NCBI GenBank assembly: GCA_002336675.1 | Contig: DDEI01000028.1 | Location: 27,280-41,342, forward strand | From: Flavobacteriales bacterium UBA1958 | GTDB lineage: Bacteria; Bacteroidota; Bacteroidia; Flavobacteriales_D; Sanyastnellaceae | Direction of reading: 5' to 3' | DNA length: 14,063 nucleotides | In this document: positions 13,570 to 14,063 of the stretch, in pieces | How positions within the stretch are numbered: position 1 is the stretch's first letter | Layout: each line of letters begins with the position of its first letter | Notes under the pieces: model-generated | What the model saw: the letters and a program-made list of their open reading frames with translations, nothing else | Databases searched by the model: none | What the model was told of the DNA's origin: nothing | Made by a program: the position numbers and the translations under genes

Positions 13570-14063
13570 TTATGAAACAAAGGTCTTAGCTTTAGCTAGG
13601 ACCTTTTCTATTCCTGAAGCATCTGAACCACCAGCAGTAGCAAAAAAAGCCTGTCCACCGCCGCCACCTTTGATGTCTGAGGCTAACTCTTTGATTATAT
13701 CTCCCGCGTGCAACCCCTTCTTACTAATAGTGACATCTCCAACCAGACATGAAATAATCGGCTTACCTCCAACTTCCGCAGCCAAAACGAGCAAAATGTC
13801 TTTGTACTCTTTGCGCAGTTCGAAAGCCAAATCTTTAATCCCGTTAGCATCCAAATCCACTTTTTTAGACAGAAATGACGTTCCGTTAATTTCAATAATT
13901 TCTTTTTTTATAGCTTCAGACATTCCAGCCGCTGCGCCCTTCTTTAGTTCTAGAATTTGTTTTTCTAAGTTACTATTCTTCTTTTGAAGGTTTTCTACAA
14001 CTTTAACCAAATCCCTAGGTGATTTTAGAATTTCTTTTAACGACTTTATCTGAGTTGATAGAT
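13570..14063 (-). CDS. alaS: Alanyl-tRNA synthetase, C-terminal part (truncated by window edge)
   Basis: The last ~164 codons of alaS. The frame is open to the right edge: codons upstream of 14010 read LSTQIKSLKEILKSPRD before LVKVVENL, so the apparent TTG start at 14010 is internal. Residues then form a coiled-coil stretch (NLQKKNSNLEKQILELKKG). The DHHA1/C-Ala-type domain follows: VGGKPIISCLVGD and the glycine-rich DIKGGGGGQAFFATAGG that is diagnostic for AlaRS C-termini. The enzyme charges tRNA-Ala; this domain helps tRNA binding and dimerisation. The gene converges on the membrane-protein gene, with 37 bases between the stop codons. Confidence 0.95.
   Translation of the reverse strand, partial: LSTQIKSLKEILKSPRDLVKVVENLQKKNSNLEKQILELKKGAAAGMSEAIKKEIIEINGTSFLSKKVDLDANGIKDLAFELRKEYKDILLVLAAEVGGKPIISCLVGDVTISKKGLHAGDIIKELASDIKGGGGGQAFFATAGGSDASGIEKVLAKAKTFVS
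13579..13606 (+). terminator. Hairpin within the 3' end of alaS, possible plus-strand terminator
   Basis: AAAGGTC (13579-13585) pairs with GACCTTT (13600-13606), and TAGC pairs with GCTA inside after one T-G pair. The 12-bp stem has a TTTA loop. On the plus strand the stem ends in TTTT CTA (13604-13610), a short T-run. It lies 47 bases after the membrane-protein stop and inside the last alaS codons, so it could end plus-strand transcription there. The T-run is weak. Confidence 0.5.

Noticed and set aside
13695..13895. Open reading frames overlapping alaS on both strands
   Set aside because: They are shadows of the alaS frame, whose translation gives an unmistakable AlaRS C-terminus.

Overview
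The window looks like ordinary core chromosome of a low-GC, Gram-negative member of the Bacteroidota. The pointers are a Bacteroidota-type EF-G/S7/S12 cluster, a DUF4290 gene (a family I know only from this phylum), housekeeping promoters of the TTG-N19/20-TAnnTTTG type, and A/T-rich leaders that mostly lack a Shine-Dalgarno sequence. A DnaJ with a reduced zinc region and the gene order suggest Cytophagales or relatives, but the class is an inference. I see no mobile element, phage gene, CRISPR array, tRNA or rRNA.

Layout. Positions 1-1222 (minus strand) hold the str operon: rpsL, rpsG and the start of fusA, with a good promoter at about 1284-1313. From 1482 to 13532 all genes are on the plus strand. 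First come a PcrA/UvrD helicase, a DUF4290 protein, MurA (with the active-site Cys replaced by Asp) and an exported TlpA/ResA-like thioredoxin. Next are the co-chaperones grpE and dnaJ behind a sigma-54-like promoter. A second cluster follows: a NatA/NatB-type ABC exporter, a short Ppx/GppA phosphatase and an NtrC-type response regulator without a DNA-binding domain. A small membrane protein of unknown role ends the series. The 3' end of alaS (minus strand) converges on it and runs off the right edge. Clear intrinsic terminators follow the DUF4290 gene, tlpA and dnaJ and divide the series into transcription units. No gap between genes exceeds 300 bases.

How the parts may work together. GrpE and DnaJ would serve DnaK, which is not in the window. 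The ABC pair overlaps by ATGA and is followed one base later by ppx, so these three are almost certainly co-transcribed, and the regulator lies 39 bases further on. A sigma-54 activator lacking its DNA-binding domain lies about 5 kb from a sigma-54-like chaperone promoter. That is the most interesting regulatory lead here, but a functional link is not proven. Three starts were chosen on sequence grounds: DUF4290 at 3824, the response regulator at 11786, and alaS as a C-terminal fragment open to the window edge.
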